From assembly GCF_025567095.1 (NCBI RefSeq), contig NZ_JAOQJH010000002.1: 64,000 nucleotides of DNA. One strand, 5' to 3'. Below the pieces are notes generated by a model that did no database searches, was not told where the DNA came from, and was given only the letters and a program-made list of their open reading frames with translations. This stretch comes from Anthropogastromicrobium aceti. GTDB taxonomy: Bacteria > Bacillota > Clostridia > Lachnospirales > Lachnospiraceae. Shown here piece by piece: positions 34,197-43,000 of the stretch (position 1 is the first letter of the stretch; every line of letters begins with the position of its first letter). A program made the position numbers and the translations under genes.

Positions 34197-35984
34197 TTAC
34201 TCAACATCCTGTAATGCTGCAAAATTTTCTTCGCCGGTACGAACCTTTACAACGCGGTCTACGTTGTATACGAAGATCTTGCCGTCACCGATATGACCGG
34301 TGTAGAGTGTCTTCTTTGCAGCTGCGATTACTGTATCAACTGGGATACTGCTGACAACTACTTCAACCTTAACTTTTGGAAGAAGAGTAGCATCAAGCTC
34401 AACACCACGGTACTTTTCGCCGGCACCCTTCTGAATGCCGCAGCCCATTACCTGAGTAACGGTCATTCCAGTTACACCTATGTCATTCATAGCCTTTCTA
34501 AGCTTATCATAACGAGAGAGCTTTGCAATGATGACAACCTTATAGATGCCGCTTGGTGAAACATCTGGAGCTTTAACGACCTTAACAGCGGCAGCCTTCT
34601 GTGCAGCAGAAGCGCGGTCATATTCTTCGACACCAAGGTTTGTATTTGCATTTTGCTCCATTGTCATTGTGTTGTCGATATCCATGATTGAGAATCCAGA
34701 ATAAGCAGATGGAAGACCATGCTCAGTTGCATCAAGACCAATGATTTCTTCTTCCTCGGAAACACGAAGACCAAAGATTGCTTTGATAACAAGGAATGTA
34801 ATCGTGATAGTAACAGCAGTGAAAGCTGCGGTACAAAGCATACCAAGAAGCTGTAAGCCAAGCTGTGAGAAGCCGCCGCCATAGAAAAGACCAGCTCCAG
34901 CGATCTGGTTTGCACCATATGTAACGCCATCACCATATCCTCTTGCAAAGGCCGGAGCACTCTTTGTGGCAAAAAGTCCAACTGCAATTGTACCCCAGAT
35001 ACCATTCATCATATGAACAGCTACGGCACCAACTGGATCATCAACGTGAATCTTATTATCACAGAACCATACACCAAATACAACAAGCAAACCAGAAACA
35101 GCACCTATCACGATAGAACCAAATGCATCTACAACGTCACAGCCGGCAGTTACAGCAACAAGGCCAGCTAAAGAAGCATTCAGACACATGGAAACATCAG
35201 GCTTTCCGTACTTTACCCATGTAAAGATCATACAGACTACAGTTGCGATAGATGGTGCAATTGTTGTAGTAACGAAAATGGATCCAAGCTCCTCAACGCT
35301 AGTTGCTGCGGCACCATTAAATCCATACCAGCCAAGCCAAAGAATGAAAACACCAAGACAGCCAAGTGGAAGATTGTGACCAGGGAAGGCATTTACCTTT
35401 GTGATTTTGCCGTTTGAATCCTTTACAAACTTTCCAATACGAGGTCCTAATATTGCTGCACCAATAAGTGCACAGATACCACCAACCATGTGAATACAGT
35501 TTGAACCGGCAAAATCATGGAAGCCGATCTGTGCAAGCCAGCCGCCGCCCCATGTCCAGTGTGCCTCAATCGGGTAGATCACAGCAGAGATTACTGCTGA
35601 GTAGACACAGTAGGAAAGGAATCTTGTTCTTTCAGCCATAGCACCAGATACGATGGTAGCAGTAGTTGCACAGAACACAAGGTTAAATACGAAATTGGAC
35701 CAGTCAAAATTTGCATAATCTGTAAAAATGTCAAACCCCGGCTTTCCGATAAGACCAACAAGATCTTCTCCTAGAAACAGACCAAAACCGATCAGGATAA
35801 ACATAACAGTACCAATACAAAAATCCATCAGATTCTTCATCAGGATATTTCCTGTATTTTTTGCTCTGGTAAAACCAGCCTCAACCATTGCAAAACCAGC
35901 CTGCATCCAGAATACGAGTGCAGCTCCAATTAAAAACCAGACACCAAAGACTTCACTTTGAACCGTACTTAAAATTTCTTCCAT
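34197..35984 (-). CDS. Ammonium transporter fused to a P-II (GlnK) domain
   Basis: 595 residues. Residues 1-410 form an Amt channel with eleven membrane helices. Features are WMQAGFAMVEAGF at the start, the twin-His pore (AHWTWGGGW and VAVHMMNGIWGT), and AFPGHNLPLG. A linker of about 65 residues (rich in N, A, T) leads to a complete P-II signalling domain (about 483-595). In it IYKVVIIAKLSRYDKLRKAM and TGHIGDGKIFVYNVDRVVKVRTGE are the conserved body and C-loop. The T-loop reads GCGIQKGAGEKYRGVELD, so the tyrosine lies before RGVE rather than in the usual RGAEY. P-II normally plugs Amt when ammonium is high; here inhibitor and channel are one chain. It starts at 35984 behind AAAAGGAGGAAATGTCCT. 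Confidence 0.93.
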   Translation of the reverse strand: MEEILSTVQSEVFGVWFLIGAALVFWMQAGFAMVEAGFTRAKNTGNILMKNLMDFCIGTVMFILIGFGLFLGEDLVGLIGKPGFDIFTDYANFDWSNFVFNLVFCATTATIVSGAMAERTRFLSYCVYSAVISAVIYPIEAHWTWGGGWLAQIGFHDFAGSNCIHMVGGICALIGAAILGPRIGKFVKDSNGKITKVNAFPGHNLPLGCLGVFILWLGWYGFNGAAATSVEELGSIFVTTTIAPSIATVVCMIFTWVKYGKPDVSMCLNASLAGLVAVTAGCDVVDAFGSIVIGAVSGLLVVFGVWFCDNKIHVDDPVGAVAVHMMNGIWGTIAVGLFATKSAPAFARGYGDGVTYGANQIAGAGLFYGGGFSQLGLQLLGMLCTAAFTAVTITITFLVIKAIFGLRVSEEEEIIGLDATEHGLPSAYSGFSIMDIDNTMTMEQNANTNLGVEEYDRASAAQKAAAVKVVKAPDVSPSGIYKVVIIAKLSRYDKLRKAMNDIGVTGMTVTQVMGCGIQKGAGEKYRGVELDATLLPKVKVEVVVSSIPVDTVIAAAKKTLYTGHIGDGKIFVYNVDRVVKVRTGEENFAALQDVE

Positions 35985-36010
35985 AGGACATTTCCTCCTT
36001 TTTTAACAGT

Positions 36011-36107
36011 ACAAAGCCGCGCACACCGGGATCCTTCGGCGTGCACGGCTTTGTGCTGCGGATATGAGAAAAGGCGCTGACTTCCATACGAATGTGTCAG
36101 CGCCTTT
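36011..36107 (-). promoter_or_regulatory. Two-hairpin leader of the Amt-GlnK gene
   Basis: In transcript order, AAAGGCGCTGAC / GTCAGCGCCTTT followed by TTTTCTC (a terminator-like hairpin) comes first. Then comes ACAAAGCCGTGCAC / GTGCGCGGCTTTGT, 20-30 bases before the ribosome site. The first may end an upstream transcript or act as an attenuator for nitrogen control. The loops do not match ANTAR target hairpins. Confidence 0.5.
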
Positions 36108-36326
36108 GCTTGAAAATGATTATAGAAGTCGAAGCGCGATTTGTCAATCAGAAATTTTATAAAAAATTAACATTGTGAAAATCTTCTATACATGATGGGA
36201 TTTTCGCGGTATACTGTAAGCATAAATACAAAAATGGCAGTTATTCACAGCATGCAAATTCGCATAGCTTTAAATAGCTGCAAAAAAAAGAAATGCTGAC
36301 ATGGAAAAGGATTGAAGTGTGTAGAT

Positions 36327-37121
36327 ATGGAAAAGAAAAGACAGCCAATTGGCGTATTTGATTCCGGTGCAGGCGGACTTAGTGTATTAAAGGAGCTAGT
36401 ACGACTGATGCCAGAGGAAGATTTTATTTATTATGGGGACTCGCTCAATGCACCTTACGGCGTGAAGCCGCTTGAAGAAGTGCGCCAGCTTACATATGCA
36501 TGTGCTGAGCATCTTTTAGAGCGCGGTGTAAAGGAAATTATTATTGCCTGCAATACGGCGACAAGTGCAGCATGCAAAATCATGCGCGGCATGTATCCAG
36601 ATTTGCCGCTTGTAGGAATAGAGCCTGCCGTAAAGCCGGCAGCCCAAAATCACCGAGGAGAAAAGGTGGCTGTTATGGCAACTCCGCTGACACTTCATGA
36701 AGAAAAATTTAAACAGCTTGTGAAGCGTTATGAGAACTTGGCGACGATTATTCCTGTTCCGTGTCCGGATTTGGTGGAATATGTGGAGAAAGGAATTTTA
36801 GAAGGTCCTGAGCTTGAAGGATATTTAAAGGATGTATTAAAACCTTGTTTACAGGAAGGTGTTAAGGCAGTAGTTCTTGGCTGTACACATTTTCCGCTTG
36901 TAAAGGCTGCGATTGGAAAGGTTGTTGGTGAATCAGTTCGCATTTATGATGGAGGAGAGGGAACAGCCAGACAGGCAAAATGTCTGCTGGCTGCGAAAAA
37001 TCTCTGTACAGATCAAGAAAAAGGGCACATCTGCTTTGAGAGCAGTGCACCCGAAAAAGAAGCATATTATGAAGCGCTGTATCGAAAGGCAGCGCATATT
37101 GACAGCAGAGTGAAATTATAA
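36327..37121 (+). CDS. murI: Glutamate racemase
   Basis: 264 residues from ATG 36327 (MEKKRQPIGVFDSGAGGLSV, the usual start of the family). A TTG at 36312 would add five residues. MurI makes D-glutamate for peptidoglycan in the cytoplasm. Both catalytic cysteines are present, in IIACNTATSAA and VVLGCTHFPLV, with the substrate-binding FDSGAGGLSV and YGDSLNAPYG. The tail is slightly longer than in short MurI forms. It converges with the phosphodiesterase gene, with 3 bases between. Confidence 0.93.
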   Translation: MEKKRQPIGVFDSGAGGLSVLKELVRLMPEEDFIYYGDSLNAPYGVKPLEEVRQLTYACAEHLLERGVKEIIIACNTATSAACKIMRGMYPDLPLVGIEPAVKPAAQNHRGEKVAVMATPLTLHEEKFKQLVKRYENLATIIPVPCPDLVEYVEKGILEGPELEGYLKDVLKPCLQEGVKAVVLGCTHFPLVKAAIGKVVGESVRIYDGGEGTARQAKCLLAAKNLCTDQEKGHICFESSAPEKEAYYEALYRKAAHIDSRVKL

Positions 37122-37124
37122 GTA

Positions 37125-38978
37125 TCAGAGCATTAGTCTTAGCAATTTTATAATACTGTATGAGGATCTCTCATCGCGGTAAATTACTTCACGCGCCTTG
37201 GCTGGATAGTCTGTGATAATGACATCCACCTGGGCGTTTTTCATGCGCTCTGCCTCTGCTCTTGTGTTGATGGTCCAGGCATAGACAGCCTTGCCTTGTG
37301 CATGGGCTTTTGCAACAGTTGTATTATTTACAAACATAGAACGCACACAGAAAAAGTCAATCATGTCATTTTTATAATAGTTGCCGATAGCTGTAGTAAG
37401 AATATAGCCGAGCGTAAGATCAGGATTTAACTCATTTACCTGACGAAGATACGCATAGTCAGCTGACTGGATGGAACACTGATATTCCATTTCATATTGT
37501 TCAATTAAGCCTACAACTTTCGCAGCAAGATCTGCACTGGCAGAATTTCTTTTTAATTCAATTAAAAGGTGCGCGCGTCCTTTTACAAGAGACATGACTT
37601 CTTCTAGTGTAGGTATATAGGTAAATTCATGGTCTTTTGAAAAATAATAGCTGATATCATATTGCTTTAATTCTTCATAGGTAACATCTGCAATGTTGAT
37701 CTTTTTTCCAGCGATACGTTTAAGTGAAGAATCGTGACAAACTATAACCACACCGTCTTTTGTTTCCTGAACGTCAATCTCAACACCGTCAGAGAGGGAG
37801 GAGATTGCAAGATCAATGGCTTCAAGTGAGTTTTCAGGTGCTTCTGAAGAAAGTCCTCTGTGACAGTAAATCTGAACAGGGCTTAGCGGACGCTCAGCAA
37901 GAAGGGCACCGTTATAGATACCATAGTATAAAAAGCAAAAAACGCCAACACCGGCAGCCACAAGACCACAGGCACGAAAGATACGGCGAAGCGGTGTGTC
38001 TGGCGCATAGCTAAGATGAAATTCCAAAATAACATCATTGCCGGAAAAACGGTAAAACATATGTGTCATCATTGCTGCATTTAAGAAAACACCTATGCAG
38101 GTGACAAACCAGATGAGTGCGATGGAAAGCGTATTGTTAAAACTAAGAACCATTGCAACCTTTAAGTCGGATGGCGCAAAAAAATTGACGACGACAACAA
38201 TTATAATCTGACACAGCAAACGAAGAATAAACCAAAGGACAACGACGAGCAGATTTAAAAGAACTATGTCGCTTAGTACAGCACGAAGATTCTTTCTAAC
38301 GAGAGGAACACTTGCTTTTTTTGCATTTCTCAGGCCGAAATCGCCAAGATACCAGTAGCAGGCACAGAAAAACTCACGAACTGCAAAAATTCCAATAAAT
38401 ATAAGAAAAGTGATGATCGGAATGCAGTAAATAAGTTTTGAAAAAAGCATCGGCAAAAAGGTGCTGTAAGGATTTATGCGAAAACAGATTTCATAGAAAA
38501 AGAATAGGTTGATTAAAATCTGGTAGGCAAATAAAGGCAGAGCGACATACAGCTGTTTAAAGCGAAATCGTTGAAAGCCTTTTGCGCAGCCGTGGAGAAA
38601 AATATCTTTCATGCGAAGCTTCTGTCTTGCCAAAGAAGCTTGAAAGCCACCAAGAAGAATGCATGCATTAAGATAAGTCAGCATACATGCAGTCAAAAAT
38701 AAAATTAGAAGCATTGCGATTGCCGGAGGTGTGATCAGAAAGCGTCCGATATTGGCGGAATTTAAAAAACTGTAGCCGTCGATTTTTAATGCAATACTTA
38801 AAAGAAGCTGAAAGAGTGAGTATTCAATCAGGGTGTAAAATATAGAGTAAATAATTTGAAGCGCGAGCATACTTTTTATATTTAAAAAGGCACCGCGCAT
38901 AGCAATTTTTAAGCCGGCCAAGGCATTTTTTAAATGATAAAAAGAGTGTCGTGCGTGCTTTTTAGTGTGTTGTTCCAT
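37125..38978 (-). CDS. Membrane-anchored glycerophosphodiester phosphodiesterase
   Basis: 617 residues. The N-terminal 360 form a membrane domain (about eight helices, PF10110-type GDPD membrane domain). The C-terminal 240 form a GDPD barrel: IYCHRGLSSEAPENSLEAID with the catalytic His and Arg, then EIDVQETKDGVVIVCHDSSL with metal-binding Glu/Asp and the second His. Later come LLIELKRN and VYAWTINTRAEAERM. The domain hydrolyses glycerophosphodiesters, possibly from phospholipid or lipoteichoic-acid turnover. Orientation suggests that the catalytic part is outside, but this is inferred. No ribosome site better than GACAGCT is seen at the start. Confidence 0.88.
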   Translation of the reverse strand: MEQHTKKHARHSFYHLKNALAGLKIAMRGAFLNIKSMLALQIIYSIFYTLIEYSLFQLLLSIALKIDGYSFLNSANIGRFLITPPAIAMLLILFLTACMLTYLNACILLGGFQASLARQKLRMKDIFLHGCAKGFQRFRFKQLYVALPLFAYQILINLFFFYEICFRINPYSTFLPMLFSKLIYCIPIITFLIFIGIFAVREFFCACYWYLGDFGLRNAKKASVPLVRKNLRAVLSDIVLLNLLVVVLWFILRLLCQIIIVVVVNFFAPSDLKVAMVLSFNNTLSIALIWFVTCIGVFLNAAMMTHMFYRFSGNDVILEFHLSYAPDTPLRRIFRACGLVAAGVGVFCFLYYGIYNGALLAERPLSPVQIYCHRGLSSEAPENSLEAIDLAISSLSDGVEIDVQETKDGVVIVCHDSSLKRIAGKKINIADVTYEELKQYDISYYFSKDHEFTYIPTLEEVMSLVKGRAHLLIELKRNSASADLAAKVVGLIEQYEMEYQCSIQSADYAYLRQVNELNPDLTLGYILTTAIGNYYKNDMIDFFCVRSMFVNNTTVAKAHAQGKAVYAWTINTRAEAERMKNAQVDVIITDYPAKAREVIYRDERSSYSIIKLLRLML

Positions 38979-39168
38979 AGCTGTCAGTCCTGTCTGTAAG
39001 AGATATATTCTATAATAACATAGTTTTTCGCAAAATGCGATGTAAAATTACAAAAAACGAAAAATCAATGAGAGAAAATTTGGCAAAACCTTTACAAAAA
39101 ACGCGATAATTGATATCATGAATAATAGTGCGAGGCACGGATCATATAGAAAAACGGAGAAAATTGTA

Positions 39169-40479
39169 ATGCTTACAAGAGAAGATCACAAGACATATGA
39201 GCAGATTTTGCGCGAAGAACTGACACCAGCGTTTGGCTGTACAGAGCCGATTGCGCTGGCATACTGTGCCGCAAAGGCAAGAGAAGTATTAGGTCAGATG
39301 CCTACAGAAGTTATCATTGAGGCAAGCGGCAATATTATCAAGAATGTAAAGAGTGTTATCGTACCGAATACAGGCGGCATGAAGGGAATCCCGGCGGCAG
39401 CGGCAGCTGGAATCGTGGCAGGAGATTCAAAAGCATGTCTTGAGGTTATCGCAAAGGTAACACCAGAAGAACAAAAGGAAATCGCTGAGTATTTAAATAA
39501 TGTTCCATTTAGCGTAAAGGCAATGAAGGATGGTGATAAGCTTGATATTCGCGTAACAGTAAAGGCCGAGGAAAATAGTGCAGTTGTGCGTGTATCAAAG
39601 CATCATACGGATATTGTGTATATTGCGCATAATGGCGAGGTTATGCTAAATGAGCAGGATGACTGTGAGTGCGCACAGAAACTGGCAGCAAATCAGGCAG
39701 CTGCAGCAGAGCAGCGTGCTGACAGAAGCCGCCTTAGCATTGAGGGAATTGTAGAGTATGCGAAGACTGCAGATCTAAGCACAGTAAGTGATTTGTTAAA
39801 CAGACAGATTGAGTATAACTATAATATTGCACAGGCTGGTGTAAAAGAAAACTGGGGTGCAAATGTGGGAAGCGTTCTGCTTGATACATATGGTGAAGAT
39901 GTGCGTACAAAAGCAAGAGCATATGCAGCAGCAGGCTCCGATGCACGTATGAGCGGCTGCGAGCTTCCTGTTGTAATCAATTCTGGAAGCGGAAACCAGG
40001 GAATTACCGTATCAGTTCCTGTTATCATTTACGCAAAGGAATATCATAAGAGTGATGAAGAGCTGCTTCGTGCACTTTTAGTATCAAATCTTATTGCAAT
40101 TCACATCAAGACAGGAATTGGACCATTGTCTGCATTTTGCGGAGCAGTAAGTGCAGGATGTGCAGCAGGCTGTGCAATTGCATTTTTGCTTGGCGGCGGC
40201 ATCGATGAGGTGGCTCACACACTTGTAAATTCTATTGCAATTACATCTGGTATTATCTGTGATGGTGCAAAGCCATCATGTGCAGCAAAGATTGCATCTT
40301 CTGTGGATGCTGGAATTTTAGGATATGAAATGTATCGCCATGGCCAGCAGTTCTATGGTGAGGATGGAATTGTAAGTAAAGGTGTTGAGAATACTATTCG
40401 TAATATCTGTCGAATTGGTGCGGAAGGAATGAATGGTACAGACGAAGAAATTATAAAGATCATGACACACTGCGATTAA
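39169..40479 (+). CDS. cyuA: L-cysteine desulfidase (CyuA / YhaM family)
   Basis: 436 residues from ATG 39169, behind ACGGAGAAAATTGTA; the upstream ATG at 39118 is less likely. The family (former UPF0597, serine-dehydratase alpha-like) breaks L-cysteine to pyruvate, ammonia and sulfide using a [4Fe-4S] cluster. Conserved stretches are LTPAFGCTEPIALAY near the start, ASGNIIKNVKSVIVPNTGG, INSGSGNQGIT, and the Cys-rich AFCGAVSAGCAAGC with ICDGAKPSCAAKI, the probable cluster ligands. It is cytoplasmic and stands alone. A 143-bp MITE-like structure begins 3 bases after its stop and may serve as its terminator. Confidence 0.88.
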   Translation: MLTREDHKTYEQILREELTPAFGCTEPIALAYCAAKAREVLGQMPTEVIIEASGNIIKNVKSVIVPNTGGMKGIPAAAAAGIVAGDSKACLEVIAKVTPEEQKEIAEYLNNVPFSVKAMKDGDKLDIRVTVKAEENSAVVRVSKHHTDIVYIAHNGEVMLNEQDDCECAQKLAANQAAAAEQRADRSRLSIEGIVEYAKTADLSTVSDLLNRQIEYNYNIAQAGVKENWGANVGSVLLDTYGEDVRTKARAYAAAGSDARMSGCELPVVINSGSGNQGITVSVPVIIYAKEYHKSDEELLRALLVSNLIAIHIKTGIGPLSAFCGAVSAGCAAGCAIAFLLGGGIDEVAHTLVNSIAITSGIICDGAKPSCAAKIASSVDAGILGYEMYRHGQQFYGEDGIVSKGVENTIRNICRIGAEGMNGTDEEIIKIMTHCD

Positions 40480-40482
40480 ATA

Positions 40483-40625
40483 GTAACTATTCAGAACCCC
40501 ATTCGCAAAATCGCATCTTCGATGCTTCTATTTTGCGAATGGGGTTACCTCGCCATATAAAATTGCTATTCTGTCTGAATGCAAGCATTCACAGAAAGCA
40601 ATTTTGCATGGCTCTGAATAGTTAC
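40483..40625. mobile_element. MITE-like element with 13-bp terminal inverted repeats
   Basis: GTAACTATTCAGA (40483-40495) and its perfect complement (40613-40625) enclose two hairpins. The first has 17-bp arms AACCCCATTCGCAAAAT / ATTTTGCGAATGGGGTT (40495-40546). The second is AAAATTGCT / AAGCAATTTT with an inner GAATGC/GCATTC. The whole folds as a three-way junction. There is no ORF. Size and form fit a miniature inverted-repeat element or a dispersed structured repeat. Confidence 0.65.
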
Positions 40626-40646
40626 AAAATATATTAAATTTTGAGA

Positions 40647-40675
40647 TTGACGAATGAGCATAATAGGTTTATAGT
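40647..40675 (+). promoter_or_regulatory. oppA1 promoter
   Basis: TTGACG, a 17-base spacer and TATAGT. The downstream GTAAC-GTATGC-TCAA-CAGG stretch is nearly the same as after the oppA2 promoter. The untranslated leader is about 205 bases long. Confidence 0.75.
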
Positions 40676-40794
40676 AACAGTATGCGTCAAACAGGTACCT
40701 CACTTCATGTGGTTTTGCGGTGGGAAATTTTTTTTAAGAAAACACTATGCTGATTTAAAGTGCTAACGACATAGAATGTTTTATACCTGCAGCA

Positions 40795-40880
40795 TGAGCA
40801 CTCTTCATAAAGGTATTTTGGCATCAATAGGCAATGACATTAAGAAGAGCGGCTAAGTCATATTCATCAAAAGGAGAAAA
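40795..40880 (+). promoter_or_regulatory. Conserved RNA leader of oppA1
   Basis: The segment carries CTGCAG, GC-CTCTTC, AGGTATT-TG-CATC, AATGACA-TTAAGAAGAG, CTAAGTCATAT and the ribosome site. It matches the oppA2 leader while the bases further upstream differ in length and sequence. CTCTTC and GAAGAG can pair, and AATGAC can pair with GTCAT. It is a candidate cis-regulatory RNA. Confidence 0.5.
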
Positions 40881-40885
40881 GAAGT

Positions 40886-42799
40886 ATGAGAAAGACGAGA
40901 AAAGCAGCAGCTGTCCTTACAGCAGTTGCAATGGCTGCCGTATCAGCAGCGCCGGTAATGGCTGACGAGATCAAGGATCTGTATGATTATGAGCTTCAGA
41001 CAAGAGAAATTGAGACTTGGAACATTTTACAGTCTCAGCAGTCAACTGATATGAATGTACTGACTAATCTGTATGACGGTCTTGTAGAGGCAGATGAGTA
41101 TGGAAAGCTGACACCGGCAATCGCAGAGAGTTGGGAGACTGAGGATAATGGTCTTACCTGGACGTTCCATTTAAGAAAAGGTGTAAAGTGGGTTGATCAG
41201 AATGGAAATGAGAAGGGTGAAGTTACTGCTCAGGATTTCTTAACTTCACTGGAGTGGGTATTAAACTTCCATAAGAATGATGCAGCAAATACTTCTATGC
41301 CGATGGAGATGATCGCTGGTGCAGAGGACTACTACAACATGACAAATGAGATGGATGCAGATGCAGCACTTGCACTGACTGCTGAGAGTCCGGAGTTTGC
41401 TGATACTGTTGGTATTAAGGCAGTCGATGATTACACCTTACAGTATACCTGTTTAAGTGAGAAGCCATACTTTGATACTGTAGCTGCTTATAACTGTCTG
41501 TATCCGATTTCACAGGGTATGCTTGATGAGATTGGTGTAGATGGCTTTAAGGCTGCAACACCTGAGAATATCTGGTATAACGGCTGCTACACATGTACAG
41601 AGTACATCCAGCAGAATACAAAGACCTTGACAAAGAATCCACTGTACTGGGATACTGATGCAAAGCTGTTTGATTCTGTTACTATTAAGATGGTAGAGTC
41701 TGTTGATACTGCATATCAGCTGTATACTACTGGTGAGCTTGATCGCGTGGATCTGTCAGAGTCAAATTTGATGACAATCTATAACAACGAGTCTGATCCG
41801 TATCATGATCAGTTGGTAGAAAAGCGTCCGACCAAGAAGTCTAATCAGTTCCATTTTAATTATGACAAGCTTAATGATGATCAGACAGAGGATACAAACT
41901 GGAATACTGCAATTGCAAATGAAGCATTCCGTAAGTGCTGGTACTATGGTCTTGATCTGGGTAGCTGGTATAAGAGAACAAACGCTATCAATCCATATAA
42001 GTGTTACAACAACTCCTACACAATGCAGGGTCTGATCTATACTTCTGATGGTACAGAGTATACCGAGCTGGTTCAGGAAAAATTAGGTTTGCCGTCATAT
42101 GATGGCGAGACAATGACTCGTCTTGATTCAGCTAAGTTTGAGGAGTACAAGGCTCAGGCAATTGAAGAGCTGACAAAAGAGGGTGTTACTTTCCCAATAC
42201 ATGCAAGATATTTCGTAGCTAGTGGAAACCAGACTGCTCTTGACAGTGCAAATGTGTTAAAGCAGGCATTTGCTGATTCCTTTGGCGATGATTTTATCGT
42301 TCTTGATATTGATTCTTACGTATCCAGTCTTTCTAAAGAGGTTTACAGCCTTAAGCGCCAGTCCTTTGCTATCGCTGGATGGGGTGCTGACTACGGTGAT
42401 CCGCAGAACTATTTAGGTCAGGAGACAGATGACAGTGACAACGCTTACTATATGGTACAGCTTGGTCATGCAGTAGACAGTGAGAGCGACGAACTTAAAG
42501 ATCTTTACAGCCAGTTTACTGAGCTTGTAAATAAGGCAGATGCTATCACAGATGATATGGATGCAAGATATGAGGCATATGCAGAGGCAGAGGCATTTAT
42601 GCTTGATCATGCTCTGATTGTTCCAGCATATTTTGATATTTCTTGGGAGCTGACTCGTATCAACGATTATTCTAAGATCAATGCAATGTTTGGTATTCAG
42701 AATAACAAGTATAAGAATTGGGAAACTTCTACAGATGCGTATACCGCAGAAGATTATGCTGCTTTTTTAGAGACATGGAATGAAAATGCTTCTAAGTGA
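40886..42799 (+). CDS. oppA: Peptide ABC transporter substrate-binding protein 1
   Basis: 637 residues of the SBP family 5 (OppA-like), which captures oligopeptides outside the cell. The signal peptide (MRKTRKAAAVLTAVAMAAVS..., cut after VMA) has no lipobox cysteine. The mature part shows NLYDGLVEADEYGKLTPAIA, WTFHLRKGVKWVDQNG and a late YGDPQNYLGQE. It is a close paralogue of the protein at 46416 (same signal, most positions identical). It has no permease genes of its own; an IS605-type element starts one base after its stop codon. It may serve the oppBCDF complex encoded 5.5 kb downstream with a different peptide preference. Confidence 0.92.
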   Translation: MRKTRKAAAVLTAVAMAAVSAAPVMADEIKDLYDYELQTREIETWNILQSQQSTDMNVLTNLYDGLVEADEYGKLTPAIAESWETEDNGLTWTFHLRKGVKWVDQNGNEKGEVTAQDFLTSLEWVLNFHKNDAANTSMPMEMIAGAEDYYNMTNEMDADAALALTAESPEFADTVGIKAVDDYTLQYTCLSEKPYFDTVAAYNCLYPISQGMLDEIGVDGFKAATPENIWYNGCYTCTEYIQQNTKTLTKNPLYWDTDAKLFDSVTIKMVESVDTAYQLYTTGELDRVDLSESNLMTIYNNESDPYHDQLVEKRPTKKSNQFHFNYDKLNDDQTEDTNWNTAIANEAFRKCWYYGLDLGSWYKRTNAINPYKCYNNSYTMQGLIYTSDGTEYTELVQEKLGLPSYDGETMTRLDSAKFEEYKAQAIEELTKEGVTFPIHARYFVASGNQTALDSANVLKQAFADSFGDDFIVLDIDSYVSSLSKEVYSLKRQSFAIAGWGADYGDPQNYLGQETDDSDNAYYMVQLGHAVDSESDELKDLYSQFTELVNKADAITDDMDARYEAYAEAEAFMLDHALIVPAYFDISWELTRINDYSKINAMFGIQNNKYKNWETSTDAYTAEDYAAFLETWNENASK

Positions 42800-42800
42800 T

Positions 42801-43000
42801 GCTCCCGCGCACGTTCTCACGAACGGGCGAGGCTTCTTGAGACATGGTGGAACGCCTCAAAGGACCTTCACGAGCCCTCTACACCCTGTTACGGGTTTAC
42901 CTTTAAGCCGTCTTTTGGGCGGCTTTTTGTTTTGATTCCTCGATATACCTGGTCTTATCCCTGGCACTGCTTGCTTTAAACAGTTCAAAATAGACAAGCT
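42801..43000 (-). ncRNA. candidate omega RNA of the IS605-type element
   Basis: The minus-strand stretch after and overlapping the tnpB 3' end contains stems (GCCGCCC/GGGCGGC-like at the stop codon, CCCGTAACAGGG, CGTTC/GAACG) up to the element end. By analogy with TnpB systems it would yield the guide RNA, with the guide read from the oppA1 3' end. Extent is inferred. Confidence 0.4.

Noticed and set aside
36011..36107. ANTAR-type antiterminator hairpins before the ammonium transporter gene
   Set aside because: Only two hairpins with large or unrelated loops; the small hexaloops of ANTAR targets are absent.
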